NCBI GenBank assembly: GCA_032988165.1
Contig: JANTQF010000076.1
Location: 1-64,000 of the forward strand
Direction of reading: 5' to 3'
Length of the DNA: 64,000 nt
Source of the DNA: Emmonsiellopsis sp. PD_33
Lineage: Eukaryota; Ascomycota; Eurotiomycetes; Onygenales; Ajellomycetaceae
The translations under genes were made by a program, and so were the position numbers. The notes beneath the pieces were generated by a model that had not been told where the DNA came from, ran no database searches, and was given only the letters and a program-made list of their open reading frames with translations. Positions 49,401 to 60,412 of this stretch are shown piece by piece. Every line of letters begins with the position of its first letter. The first letter of the stretch is position 1.

Positions 49401-49875
49401 TCGGGAGCGGATGCGGGAGCGTGAGGCGAAGAGGCTTGCTGCGGCTGCGGCGGAGAAATTGAAAGCGGAGAGTCATGGTGCTGGTGATTTCGATGCTGCG
49501 GCAGGCGGTGGTGGGTGGGCGCAAGTTGCGTCGAGAAAAAGGGCTACGGGCCCGGCGGAGTCGCCTTTTGGATTTGGGGAACTTAGTGGTCCTAGTGGCC
49601 CTGCGAAGGCTGGCACGCTGGTGTTGAGGAGTGGTGTGGGCAAGGGACGTGGGGCTGCATCTGGTGCTGGAGTCGGTGGTGGGAGATATCCACCTGGGTT
49701 TGGGGATGATGTGGTTGATGATTGGGAAGAGGAGGTTGAGAAGGAGGAGCGGGAGAGGGAGCGGGAGCAGGGACAGGAGCAGGGGCAGAAGGTGGAGGAC
49801 GATGGAGTTGAGAGCAAGTCTGACGACGCCGTTGTGGCCGAAGTTGCAGTTGGAAATCAAGCTGAGCAGGTTTGA
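46438..49875 (+). CDS. fap1: NF-X1-type zinc-finger protein with RING and R3H domains
   Basis: 1,145 aa with no intron needed. The frame upstream opens only with a GTG, so ATG at 46438 (MATTSIQTLSL) is used. Order: Arg/Gly-rich N-terminus (about 30-110, RGG-like, probable RNA binding); RING/PHD-like domain at about 210-280 (ECPICTSELSRKSKVWSC ... WRCPGC); a long array of NF-X1 fingers at about 290-850 with repeated CxHPC / CHxGPCPPC units; an R3H domain near 920-960 (LRAFVHSLAADWGF); a Gly-rich and acidic Glu/Arg tail. This matches NFX1/NFXL1 and yeast Fap1, which bind nucleic acid and can act as E3 ligases or transcription regulators. Fap1 binds FKBP12 in yeast; that role here is only inferred. 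A highly conserved single-copy type of gene, not accessory. Confidence 0.92.
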   Translation: MATTSIQTLSLTTQIPPSDQTPARDERIDTGRNPARRPRQRGRGGNRGGGAASGGGNINAERNPALFHGRGRGGGAGGRGRGAPGLGRGRGRGGPANVARTVAGAGAGRSFGGQLTRDEPETTDSVGDDGPVVEDQTTADHGSLRADAPDFVPGQPVQSAQASTIQRSAPPPSTSARTRTRQPKPVRPTTKSTAHDIATRTHEDIAHNLYECPICTSELSRKSKVWSCSLCWTVFHLSCIKKWSSNEGSAMARPRQQEGHEDGEDHPRQWRCPGCNLPHDILPSRYSCWCGKEPDPRPLPGLPPHSCGQTCSKARKGCPHPCDSVCHAGPCPPCTSMGPTQPCFCGRHESTKRCVDTDYENGWSCGEPCEELLPCLEHKCPRPCHEGLCGACEQIVDARCYCGKSQTQMMCSNKEEEKQSRRIRHAVEGDDSSEEIVDEWTGCFDCREICDRPYDCGLHTCQKRCHPQDADTPHCPNSPDVITHCACGKTPLTKVPGFTPRTSCQDPIPNCNEPCGKPLRCEHKCPVPCHTGPCPPCFLRVTIHCRCGKSSFESICHQGLSEPPQCFRMCKATMNCGRHTCGERCCPGERKAIERQATKRKLKSLNIVSRPSDNDIEAEHICTRICGRMLKCSTHTCPELCHKGPCGTCREAIFEEISCACGRSVLYPPLPCGTRPPPCRFDCTKPKSCGHPQTAHNCHPDDESCPKCPFLTEKRCLCGKKTLRNQPCWLTDARCGLVCGKELKCGSHTCQKHCHRPGECEDANEPCHQPCGKIKKLCSHPCSDPCHAPFPCQEKTPCQSLITTTCPCGRLKQEKRCNASRDKIRPSQSPTSLKCDEECGRLERNRTLASALNVSIDPQTTSAANPSTQTASTLPYSEETLDLYLKLSTSSTLSTLQTYQSTLHSLATSQTQRSARFPPARSQLRAFVHSLAADWGFKSESFDPEPHRHVLVFKSASWLPPHLGAAIPGSPGIGIGGLTVGDCAKMRDRERMREREAKRLAAAAAEKLKAESHGAGDFDAAAGGGGWAQVASRKRATGPAESPFGFGELSGPSGPAKAGTLVLRSGVGKGRGAASGAGVGGGRYPPGFGDDVVDDWEEEVEKEEREREREQGQEQGQKVEDDGVESKSDDAVVAEVAVGNQAEQV

Positions 49876-50383
49876 CGAAACGAATGGGTGGCTATCATGG
49901 CTACAGTACTATGGTTATGATTATGATGTTAGGTCAATGATTGTATTTCTTGCATTGCTGTGGTTTTTATGTATGGAATTTCGAGTGCAAGTTTTATATA
50001 AATAGATAGCGAGGATTTTGTCATGTTGATTTTGTTTCTGGTCGATATCCATGGATGGTCTTACAGAGTTTTGAGAATATCCTGAGATGATATCTAATCG
50101 ATCCAAATTTCATGGGCAGTGGTTAACCCGACTTCCCAAAAAGCTCCAACATGTCTTTCATGTCCAGTTTCTTTCTCCTCCTCTTTTCTTCCTCCTCCAT
50201 TACTCATTTGACAACCTACATTAGGTAGGGACAGGACATATGTGCCCCAGCTACATCTGATATTAAACTAATAACTGAAACCGCTCGGATATAACATACA
50301 TACACTGCAAGAAAACACACGTCAATCCGATAAATATCTCATCCACAAAAGCGCCAAATGCATCCATAATTAACCACATTATC
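49876..50383. other. Convergent 3' region
   Basis: Between the converging NF-X1-type gene and the first 8-Cys GPI gene. No gene seen; it should contain both 3' UTRs. Confidence 0.5.
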
Positions 50384-51243
50384 TCAAAACCCAACAACCC
50401 CAACCCCAACCACAACCACCAGAACCACAACCCCCCAACGGCTCCCACCCCCACCCCCACCCAACACACGCCCCGCCGCCCCCGTCGCCGAAGTCGTAGT
50501 CTCAGAAGCGGCCGTCTCCGTCTCCGTCATCGATCCCGGCGTCGGCGTAGGCGTAGGCGTAGGCAGCGAAAAGGTCTCCCGATAATACGTGCGGTCGATC
50601 TCATCGAAGCTCTTGGTCGAGAAGCAGCGGATGACGCTGTGGGCGTCTGCGGGGTCGACGCCCTGGGATGCCAATACGGTTACGGTGTCGCAGATGTAGC
50701 CGGAGTTGCTGGGATTGGATATGTGTTAGTTGGCGGGGGTAGCAGAAGTGGGAGGGGTAGGTATGTTGATTAACTCACCAATTGGCCGTGCCGCTGATAT
50801 ATTTCACTTCATCCCGCCCACATGCCGTCGCGTAGTTGCAGTCTGCCACCTGGTCCGGGCAGCAGCCGCCTATGGTTCCGGAGGTTGCGAAGTAATCTGG
50901 TCCTTCGCAGGTGTCTATGGACCCTGGTTATAATAATTCCGGTTAGCTTTTCAGCTTCATAGATTCCGTAAGAAATATCTGTCAGAGTCAGGGGGGTGGG
51001 GGAATGGCTGGACGAACAGGTCCCGTTCCATGAATAATATGCTATTAGTTGAGAGTCGTCCTGGCGCTTATCTGCCGCCCGCTGGGCCATTGCGACTGGG
51101 GCCGCTGTGATCATGGCCCGAGCGATATCGTTTTCTTCATTGATGATATCCCTCGGCGCGGGCGGGGGGTCTGCGGCGACGAAGCCGATCAGGCACGCCA
51201 TGGGAAGCGCGACGAGGAGTCGGGAGAGAGTTTGGTATCTCAT
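50384..51243 (-). CDS. Secreted 8-cysteine GPI-type protein, copy A
   Basis: Exons 51243-51018, 50923-50779 and 50708-50384 give 231 aa. MRYQTLSRLLVALPMACLIGFVAADP is a signal peptide. The mature part has a short linker with a possible KR processing site (DKRQDD), a module with eight Cys spread over exons 1-3 (TC, CC, DC, AC, NC, IC, RC), then a Thr/Pro-rich stalk (PTPTPTPTPGS) and a Gly-rich hydrophobic tail (GVVVLVVVVGVGVVGF) fitting GPI anchoring. The next gene upstream is a paralogue with the same exon layout. Function is unknown; a cell-wall or secreted surface role is inferred from the signals only. Intron 1 uses the donor GTTCGT, supported by the paralogue using GTTTGT at the same place. 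Confidence 0.82.
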
Positions 51244-51925
51244 CTCGTTTCTTCGGGGATGCGGGGGCCTCTGCTTGGATGAGAAGTGAAGTGTATGGCA
51301 ATGCAGCGAGGCCGTAGGAGTGCCAACCGCTCAGCGCAGCGCAGCTCAATTCAAGTCAGTCCTATGCAAAAGAGGATGGGCGACAACGATGATATATCTC
51401 GGAGATAGTCATCGCTCCAGAGATGGCGTTTAATTTAACAACTGCGGCCCAAGCAACTCCCCTGTCAATTTAGCGTGAGGGGGGAAGCAGCCGAAGCTCG
51501 TCGGACTGCTCCAGTTAGTTAGCGGTTAGAGACGAGGAAGCGGTAACTAAAACTAGTTAACGGAAGAATCCTCCCCTGAAGGCTGAACCCCAGCATCCTC
51601 CCAAGCCCTCTAGCCATTAGTTGAATTGAAGAATAATGCTTGGCCCTTCCGCCCGCGGACCGTCGCATTCTCAGTTGATGGCAACCTTGGAAGCGATGCA
51701 ACTCACAGTACGTTGTTGGTGATGCAGTAGTTTTAATAAGTTATCGCCATGGATCTGTGCAGGCGTCCGCTTGTATTTCTAGATCTGGACAGAGACAAGG
51801 GCGAACAGATGTATGAAATCTTTGATGCGATGCTTCTCCACGCACGCGGTTATTAGGTCCCAGTATACCCTCCCTGTTCTTACAACAAGTGTTATCCTCG
51901 TTATTCATTCCAGATATCCATTCCC
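51244..51925. promoter_or_regulatory. Intergenic region between the two 8-Cys paralogues
   Basis: 0.7 kb, holding the promoter of copy A and the 3' UTR of copy B. No gene seen. Confidence 0.5.
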
Positions 51926-52872
51926 TTATGCCCTAACAACAAGTATGGCGGCGAAAAACGATAGTATCGGAGGAATAAGACAAGTCCCGCTCTGTTGAAC
52001 TGCGGAACTCCGGACAGGCGCGTGAACGGTATATATCGGCGGTGATGATTCCGTGGTAGCCATTGCTCTCGACATAGATGTGGACACGGGTGAGGGAGTA
52101 GTTTTGTGAGTGCTAGTATTTACGGATATCGTTTTGGACGTGGCTGTTGAGCTTGTGCCCGTGCCTGTGGATTTAGACGCCGTCAGGGGGGGCATCTCGC
52201 GAAAATACGTCCGGCCCATATCCCTAAAAACGTCCGAAGGAATGCATCTGATGATTCTGTGGATGTCTGTGGCCTTGATTCCCCATGACTCGACTACCGT
52301 CATAGTATCACAAATATCTTCACTGGCGCTATATTTCGCAGTTTCCTGTTAGCAAATGTCTTGTGCATTCATTTCACATCCTTTAGACATCTCAGACAAG
52401 TCTACGAAACAGAATTACATGTCATTAAAAAAACCTACCAGGGCCACCTGTTGCCATCCGCGAATAGTATACTATCGTCACTGCACTCCATTGGGTAGAT
52501 GCAACCTGACTCCTCCTGACAGCATGCAGCCATAGTGGAAGAGGTGGAATACTGAGCTCCCAATTCGCAAGCGCCGGAGTCCCCTGTCAAGCAGCCGTTA
52601 ATCAGATCAGTATACACGTGGAGAGATTAACCCCAAGATATCGGATTGAACATTGAAGGAGACAAACACTTTTCCGATATCCGATAGTACCCTATGAACT
52701 CGGGCGTGTCTTTCCGGCGTTTCTCAACCCCCCATTCCCCTCCAACTGTTGACTTTGGGGGCGGAGTTATCCGAGCCTCCGCTGGAGGCAGGGGCGGAGA
52801 CGTCGCAGCAACAAGGCCAACGTATCGTATCAATGCAGCGGAGAGGAAAGCTGAGAGGAGTAGACGTGCCAT
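51926..52872 (-). CDS. Secreted 8-cysteine GPI-type protein, copy B
   Basis: Exons 52872-52668, 52583-52439 and 52328-51926 give 250 aa. The ATG at 52872 (MARLLLSAFLSAALIRYVGLVAA) gives a signal peptide; an in-frame GTG further up is not used. The middle exon is 145 nt, identical in length and phase to that of copy A, and the same eight Cys positions recur (AC, CC, GC, EC, PC, IC, RC), with similar ICDTMTVVESWGI versus ICDTVTVLASQGV segments. A Ser/Thr-rich stalk and a hydrophobic C-terminus (LIPPILSFFAAILVV) suggest GPI anchoring. Sequence outside the Cys framework has diverged strongly, so the duplication is old or fast-evolving. Function unknown. Confidence 0.8.
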
Positions 52873-55800
52873 GTTGACTCTGGGAGTTGACGACCGCTCC
52901 ACTGGGTGGAGTTAGAAAGCCTTGTAACCGTGAGTGGTATAAGAGGCCCAAGGGAATTAAATTGCAACGGCCGAATGGCGAAACAGAAGGTCCTATGTAG
53001 TTTAACTACCTGAGGACTCAAGATGCTGAGCCCCCATGACGCTTTTAACAACGCGCATATGGATACTAGGAATTGACCTGGAACCAGCCAGTGGGTTGAT
53101 TAAGCGCCATGGGAGAAGATCAGCATTTTCAGGGTAATTTGCGAATGGCAATGCGGTAGCTAATTTCCTTGCTGCCATTGCGCTGATAGCTAGAGTTTGG
53201 TGATTCGCGAGATGTGGTGTTTGTGTATGAAACACTGTAAGAACACCACTCAAAGGACATGTTAGTAGTACCAAAAAATTATCCATGCTACCATGGAGTC
53301 CATATTGAGAAATTATTTTCAGGCATGGTTCTCCATTTAACAGCCTCAATTTTATAGGTCCTCAGCCAAGTAGGAAGCTCAGGGTAGTTCCTGAAGTAGA
53401 TGTGATCCTGTTGGAATGGAAGATAATGGTCCCTATGACAATCCTTCTAACTTCAGTAAACACTGCATGGCAAAGTGAAAATCATCTCAAATCAACTCTC
53501 TGGTCTTCTATGGGGTGGTCTATTGCTCAGTAAAGCATAGTCTGTATATTAATATAAAGACCCCGGGGTATGATTCTGAAAATAAAGCGCTGGGTAGGAC
53601 ATAAAGAAAATGCATGGTACTAAAAAGTCAAAAGCTATGAATAGTAATAGGTTAAAAGCCAGAATAATAGATGGATAGACAGATAGATAGTTGGATTCCT
53701 TCTAGTAGATGGATAAACAGTAATAGGGGTTATAAATGTATAAATGCAACTATCACAATAGTAAACAATATGAGAATCCATGACTGTACTCTCACCATCT
53801 CTACCTGACCTGAGGGTGATTCTCATGTGCCTATTTGCAATCTTCTTCTACTAATTTGAGGAGTGTGCCTGATCGATGTTTGCCTCTTTTTGCTGCAGGT
53901 TGAGGAGGCTTAGGGGGTCCATACAGGGGAAAACCATCATCAATAACTACTAGTAGCTGCTGGAATGAGCATATTTAGAGCAAGTAAAGGTGTGATTACA
54001 AGGTGGGAACTATGCACTTACAGAATCATAGTTCTTCTCACATCACCTCCTATCCCCTTAATTTTCCTTATATACCCCTGAACATCACCATTTCTATCAT
54101 AAAGGACTCAGATAGCCCAAGGCTCAATGAATTTTACCTGGCGACTGAAATCACATCACTCTGCACCTCAAAAACTCGCTCCAGTGTGTTCAGCTTGTCC
54201 AAAATGTCTGCAATATCCAGCACTAGTCAAAGCTCCTTGTTCTTCTATCTCTCCGTGCATTTCTCGGGTCAAAATATAGCCTGTGATCAGCAAAAAGGCG
54301 TTGAACAACCAAGGTTTCTTTTAACTAGCTGGTTGGTTAACTGCAAACCCATCAACATTGTCCACTTGAAGCTGCGCAAAGCTAGCACCCAAGCAGGCAC
54401 ATAGGAGCTTGGAATAGTTTGTGGCGGGAAGGTGTAGTTATCTATATTGTTCTCTGATATTGTGGATTTTGTGCAAGCAACACACACTGTGGATTCCCTT
54501 TCAATTAACGACATTAATGTCAACAGAGATCATTTGATGATATTTAGTTGGGCGTATGAAGCAGTTAACCTTAAATATTGATAATTCCATCCCTGTCCCA
54601 TCATAGAAACTAGTACCATTCCAAAAATGCCTAAGTTACCTACTAACTAGATTACATACCTGCATCACCCACCCAGCCGAATACATCTAACAAATCTCAG
54701 CTATAGAGTATCCATTTGTATCTACAGTAGGGCGGCTAAGATAGAGAGAAACGGGATGATACAAGCCCTGGAACAGGCCTGGAACTATTTCTTGGAGAGA
54801 AAGACCTTGGAAAGGCACTGACTGGACTACTCTATCAAGTTACCAACACGGGCTTATTCTCATCATTCAGGATCGGTCTTGAGTATACCAGGGAACCAGG
54901 GAATAGCACATGTAGACCATGACTATTAGTTACTCAAGCAACTGAGTCCCTGATAATCTCTGCCCAGTGTACAGTAAACCACCTCCACCATCCACCATCA
55001 TCATCCCATCCTCTCATCCTCACATGACAATTCCATTAAATACACCAGGCACACACCCGCCCCTCCAGCAAATCACTCCGCATCCCCAAACACCCATCGC
55101 ATAAACCACCCCCCCTCTCATTCGCCGCCACCCACACCCACAGCCCAAACAGCCGAACTCCTGATGTCGATGTCTGATGTCGATGTCTGACCAGCCCCGC
55201 CATCCACGGCACCCAAAGCAAGCCACCCAACTACTGCGCGACTGATCTGCTGGCCAGCCGCCTGCCGCAGGTCAGGTCAGGCATGGTGAGACCAGGGATT
55301 ATTCCTGCCTCCGGCCTCGTATTGGATTCCTGGATTGCGCATCTCTTCTTTTGCGCAGAACCAAACAGATGCGGGCTGTTAGTGCTGACAGGCTGCGCGC
55401 GTTCTGATTCGGTGCGCAAAGGCGCTTTTCTTTATTTCAGTTCTGATACATGGATGATGGGGGTGTTGTGTTGATCAGAGTCGGGTTTTGCGCGCGAGTT
55501 AAGTTAGAGATACATGGAGATAAGGGGATACACAGCACTGGATTGAAAAGAAGGAGGAATGCGAAATGTCAACAGGCTGCAACCTCGTTAAGTTACCTGG
55601 AAGCTGAAAGAAAACAAAAGACCATTTCTGCGCCTGGAATTGTAAACGCGACGGGGCTAAAGTGAATATCCCACCCACCCATGCGCCGAGATGGTGAGTG
55701 ATGACGAAGGGGATTTGGATTTGGGTGTGGATGGCTGGCTGCGACCAGGTTCATCAGTTATCGATAACAAACAGCCCCTCCCCCTATTCCGCGCCCGCTT

Positions 55801-56719
55801 TGGAAGTTGAGTGTGTTGCGCGCAACGTCGTCGCATCGCAGCGTCAGTAAGGACGCGCTGTTGATGTTATGATATGCTTGGCTAGGATGCGGGCGCGGGG
55901 AAGACGGTGTCGCAGGGGGCAGCCAGGGTCGAGGTCGAGGATGCGAGGGGGGAGTGTTTATCGTATTTGTGCAGGGGAGGAGTCGGGGCTGGTCAGATGT
56001 GTTGACGGCGTGATTTATCTGAGGGCTGTCTTGGGTTCCCTGATTTTGGAAATGGAGTGTGTGGTGCATCCTCTCCACTCACAAATAGCAGACACCCGTC
56101 CAGTCTCATCAGTCTCATCAGTCTCCTCCAGTCTCCTCGAGCTGAGCTGAGCTGATGTTGATGTTGATGTTGATATCGTTGCTTGTATTGGCCGTATTGC
56201 CGTACGGGGGCATTACCGGCAGACTGGTCGCGATTTCAACGGTTTACCCGCCGCGGACCCCCAATGCGGCTAGCGGGAGGCGGTCGCAGTGTCTGATAGG
56301 CGGAGGGCATTACGGGTATTTTACTGCAATACAGACACCATACGGCAGGACAGAAAAAGGCAGAAAGACGCAGAAGAAAACGAGAGAACAAGATTGACGA
56401 TTATCACCAGAGCATCTTCTTGATATTTATCATTTGCGTAGTTCTGCGTTAACAGAGAACACCGTGGTTGTCGCCTCCCCGCCGTCTCTGTGCTGGCTGT
56501 CCCTGTGCCACTCGCTCTCTCCTGGCTGCTCGCCCTGCTTTTCTCTCCCAATCAGCCTCATCCTCTCTCTCCTACCCAACTACCCAACGCCAAACCCGCC
56601 AAACCCGCCGTCCGCCTCACCGACTCTTCGTCTCTGCTTGGGCACTTGCACTCGCTGCCGAATCACTCTCTGCTGCGACTGCTGCTGCTGCTGCAAAGTG
56701 GGCTTCTCGTCCTGAGATC
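52873..56719. other. 3.8-kb gene-free interval, left part probably an eroded repeat
   Basis: 52,873-53,050 should contain the promoter of copy B. From about 53,390 to 54,950 the sequence is AT-richer and poor in CG with scattered open frames that do not connect, such as 54,003-54,404 on the plus strand; this suggests an old degraded transposable element, but no family motif was found. From 55,000 to 56,700 composition is normal and CG-rich; the last few hundred bases are the promoter and 5' UTR of the LYAR-type gene. Confidence 0.4.
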
Positions 56720-59126
56720 ATGGTCTCGTTTCAATGCGAGGTGAGTTGGCCCTCAATGCCCTATTCCTGTCTCGTCTTGTCCTGTCTTTGCTTTGCATTC
56801 CTCTTCCCGTTCGTCCCGATTCCTGCTCCTATTCAGGTTTCCGTCCAGGCGTTGCTGCCTTGCATCCCGGTGCCGGTGCTGGTGCTGGGCCTGAGTGGAG
56901 CGGAGAAGCCCTGCAAAGATAATAAGAAAAAAATATGCTAACCAAACCACTTTCTCCTGCTGTAGGGCTGCGGCGATGTCCTCACCAAGAAGAAGACCGA
57001 CTCCCATCGCAATCAATGTCGCGCCAACCTCAGCTGTCTAGACTGCTCTACGGAATTCCCTGGCACCTCGTATAGGTCCCATACGGTACGCTGTCCTGTC
57101 TCTGCTCTGCTGCTCTATCTGTTCGAATATCACGCGTTTCTCCCTGGATATACCTCACTCTATGCAATTGCTGTCACCTTGTTGTCGTCTCAATGTCGTG
57201 TTTGGCGGATGAGGTTTTGTGTGCGCGCCAGCCAGCGGAATGCGACGGGTCGATGATTCGCCTGGCTACCACGATAACTTCTCCCCTAGTATCGGCGAAA
57301 CCTCCAATGGTCGCATTTGCGTGGTGCTGTCTGCCGGTGTCATTGGGCAGTGACGGTGCAAACCCAATTGCCTGATGGTTTCTGAATTTCATTCGTGCGA
57401 TTATGGCCTGTCAAAGCACAAACTAACGCGGTTTCCCCCACAGTCATGCATATCCGAAGCCCAGAAATACCAAGGTGCCCTCTACAAGGAAAAACCTGGA
57501 AAGCCAAAAAAGACCAAGTCCGTTACCATCGTTGAAACCCCGATCTCCAAACCTCCCCGTCACCCCTACGTGGAAGATGCCCCTGATATCGACGACATTA
57601 GACCTAACAACCAGGTTCCGCCATATGCTCCTAGTCCTCCCCCGGCCACCCCCCAACTGGAATCCGGAAAGGACGCCTCTGGCCAGCCCGTGAATGTGTT
57701 CGATTTCCTCGTGGCCGCTGACACTCCCAATGCCTCGAAACTATCCGTGGGCGGCTCCAAAGAGCCTATGACTATGGTAAAACATGCACCTCCCCTCTTC
57801 AATGCCCCCAAGGAACTGGCCAAGCTGGACAATGGACGCGATGATGAGGTCGTCTACGATTTGGCATACGAGGAAAATGGCTTTTCGTACGGTGCTGATT
57901 CGTTCGAGGCTCCCTTTTATCAGAATGCGCCAGAAAATGAATCCACCGCCTCAATGGCATTCGTCACCCCCGCACCCCGACGGAACAAGGACCACTCCCA
58001 TCAAGACCGGAACGCTTCGCCCGACCACTCTCGCACAAATAGCATCACTGGAACAGGCGATAAGAAGCGCAAGCGCGGACATATTGAGGAAATCGACCCC
58101 ACCGTTGCGAACTCGAGATATGAAGACGACATCCCCATGACCGATGCGCCTCCCTCGAGTGTGAGGGCCAACCCGGCAACCCCCTCCCTAAACCACTCCG
58201 GTCTCACCGGCGGCTTGAATCGCATGATGCGCAACTACTCTCCCACCCCTGACCGCGACTACGCAAGCGACGATGCCCCCGAGAATGGCCGCTCCCGCTA
58301 TCAGGACCCCGTGTCCCCGATCAAACGCACCCGCCGCGCCGATAAGGAATCCGCAAGTAATGGTAACAACGAAAACGGTCTTGGCATCGCTATCAAGGGC
58401 CGTGCCGGCCGCATCATGTCCATCCTAGGCGGCGCAGGTGGCGTAGGCGTCGCCTCGCTTAACGGCACAAGCAACGACCCCTCCAGCCGCGCCCTAGTCC
58501 GCACGCGCCGCCGCTCGTCATCCGACGGCATCGAGCCCGCCAGCAACTCGCGCACCCTAATCCCCGCTCGCAAAACCAAGAAGCGCCACCGTGTCGAAAC
58601 CAAGACAAAACGGCGCAGCAGTAACAGCAACGGACACTACGACGAGCGCGCGCCCCGCCGCCTCAAGGCGCTAGAATACCATCCGCACGGCGAGGGTAGT
58701 GATTCGGAGAACCGCTCTCGCTCGCCTAATGGCGCTGGCGGCCGCGTTAGCAGCCGTGGCAGCAAGAACACGTCGAACCAGCTCGTCGTGTACCGCAATG
58801 GCGATGATAGCAGTAGCCAGGAGCTAGCGCAGCGGGAGCGGGCGAGCGTGTTCTTGTCGTTGGTAACCAAGGGGCCGGATTCGGAGAGGGGGTGTTCGGT
58901 GCACAAGGCGCTGAAGAGGTATCATCGGGACTATCCGTCGTCAGTGGGGAGTGAGGAGAGAGAGCGGGAGAAAGATAAGGATAAGGAGAGAGGGAGGGGC
59001 AGGGAGCGTGGGAGGGGACGGGGCCGGGATCGGGATCGGGATCGCAAGGGAGAGGAGGAGAAGGAGCTGTGGAGGGCGTTGAGGCTGAGGAGGAATGAGA
59101 GGGGGGAGGTTGTTGTTTTCGTGTAG
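56720..59126 (+). CDS. LYAR-type C2HC zinc-finger nucleolar protein
   Basis: Exons 56720-56740 (7 codons), 56966-57085 and 57444-59126; introns of 225 and 358 nt with GTGAGT/GTACGC donors; 607 aa. The tiny first exon MVSFQCE supplies the first Cys of the zinc finger, C6-X2-C9-X11-H21-X3-C25, followed by C31-X2-C34 ... H46-X2-C49; the text FQCEGCGDVLTKKK and SYRSHTSCISEAQKYQGALY is the LYAR signature. In other eukaryotes LYAR-type proteins are nucleolar and linked to ribosome biogenesis and growth. The remaining 540 residues are long, disordered and basic, with KKRKRG and KTKKRHR nuclear signals and a C-terminal Arg/Asp/Glu repeat tract (residues about 545-590), much longer than a minimal LYAR. 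Automatic models may start at 57,375 and miss the finger. Confidence 0.9.
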
Positions 59127-60317
59127 GGGATTTTTTTTTTCTGCTTTTCTATGTGATGTGAGATTCTATTTGACAATTTCCCGCTTCATTATTTATGGTG
59201 CTTTGGTTCTTCCTTTCTTTTCGTTTCTTTTACTTTTTCTTTTCTTTTCTTTTTTTTTTGAGGGGTTTTCCTTGGTCTTTTCTTTTATTGCTGGTTATGC
59301 GCTTCTTCGATGCATTGCTTCGTTCGGTCCGGCTGGCTGGCTGGTCGGATGGTTGGGTTCATTAGGACGGACATGCATGGTAATTAATTATGTATGGACT
59401 TGATTACATGGGCGTGAACGGATCGGAATCAGCATTGGATGGGATGGGATGGGATGGGATCGGGGTTTTAGTCGGTTTGGGATTACTATCGAATACTGGG
59501 CACGGGTATGGGGGGCATGGGCACAGGCATAGGTGGTCTGGTTGGCAGGGGTTTTCCTCACTCACCCTGTTAGGGTGGTTTTGTTTCATATTGTTTTATA
59601 TACCTTGGTTATGTATGCTTTTCTACATTTGTTGGTTTGGTTTTATGTTCCCGTCGGGCAAGGGAGGGGGGGGGGGCGGGGTGGGGGGGGAGGGGGTGCA
59701 TGTTTCTTTTCTTTTCTTGGTTTCCTCTCCTGTTTTATATTTATACTAGTTTTATCTTTGGTAGATACAAGCTCATTTTGGTTTCCTTTCTTATTATTTA
59801 TTTGTGTCTGTCGCAGGTTGATGTTATCGCATTCTGCTCACGAATAATGTGGGAGACAATCTAATTATTCAAGCCTGCAATAGAGCAGGCAGAACTATCT
59901 CAAGGTTTCCTGCTGTAAACAGGGACAGTAGGGGGGTTACTAGCAGTGTGCTCATTTGCGCGGTATGTTTACTTTTAGATCTGTGGAGGGGCTGGGTTGG
60001 AATTGGATGCTGTGGGGGTACATTTGATTGATGATATATTGTTTTGGCTGTATCACCATCCATCAGGCTTGATATATATTCCCAGGCAGCCGAAGTTCGG
60101 AACCAGTTCACCACTCAACTTACAGAAGAGAAAAACGAAAACCTACCCCAACCCAACCCTCTGCCTCAGAGAACCCATTTCCCACCAGGAGCGAAAACCC
60201 ACCCTCCCCTAAAGTCAAGGACCAGAATGCCAGCTTAGATCCAGACCCCTATGATTATCCCCTACATTCTACCCATGGCAGATAAAGCACAACCCCCGCC
60301 TCCCTCCCAACAAAACA
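59127..60317. other. Intergenic region between LYAR gene and tRNA
   Basis: T-rich 3' UTR of the LYAR-type gene, then low-complexity DNA (GGATG repeats at about 59,437-59,459; a G-rich run at 59,661-59,697 with several G tracts). No gene seen. Confidence 0.5.
59661..59697 (+). repeat. G-rich run, G-quadruplex-capable
   Basis: Four or more tracts of at least four G within 37 bp, read directly. Any G-quadruplex role is inference. Confidence 0.6.
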
Positions 60318-60388
60318 GCCCCTGTAGCCCAATGGTAGGGCGTTAGACTTCTAATCTAAAGGCTGTGGGTTCGAGTCCCACCAGGGGT
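60318..60388 (+). tRNA. tRNA-Arg (anticodon TCT)
   Basis: 71-nt cloverleaf without intron: acceptor GCCCCTG pairs with CAGGGGT (first pair G-U), D arm GCCC/GGGC, anticodon stem TTAGA/TCTAA around loop CTTCTAA (anticodon TCT, reading AGA), T arm GTGGG/CCCAC with TTCGAGT loop. The internal B box GGTTCGAGTCC is intact. Decodes AGA arginine codons. Confidence 0.97.
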
Positions 60389-60404
60389 GCTTAGCATCTG
60401 AGCC

Positions 60405-60412
60405 TTTTTTTT
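60405..60412 (+). terminator. RNA polymerase III terminator of tRNA-Arg
   Basis: Run of eight T starting 17 nt after the mature 3' end, followed by further T tracts. Confidence 0.85.

Noticed and set aside
25684..53000. A secondary-metabolite gene cluster around GGT and regulator genes
   Set aside because: No synthase, oxidase or transporter genes are present; the Zn2Cys6 gene is over 20 kb away across the mutated island.
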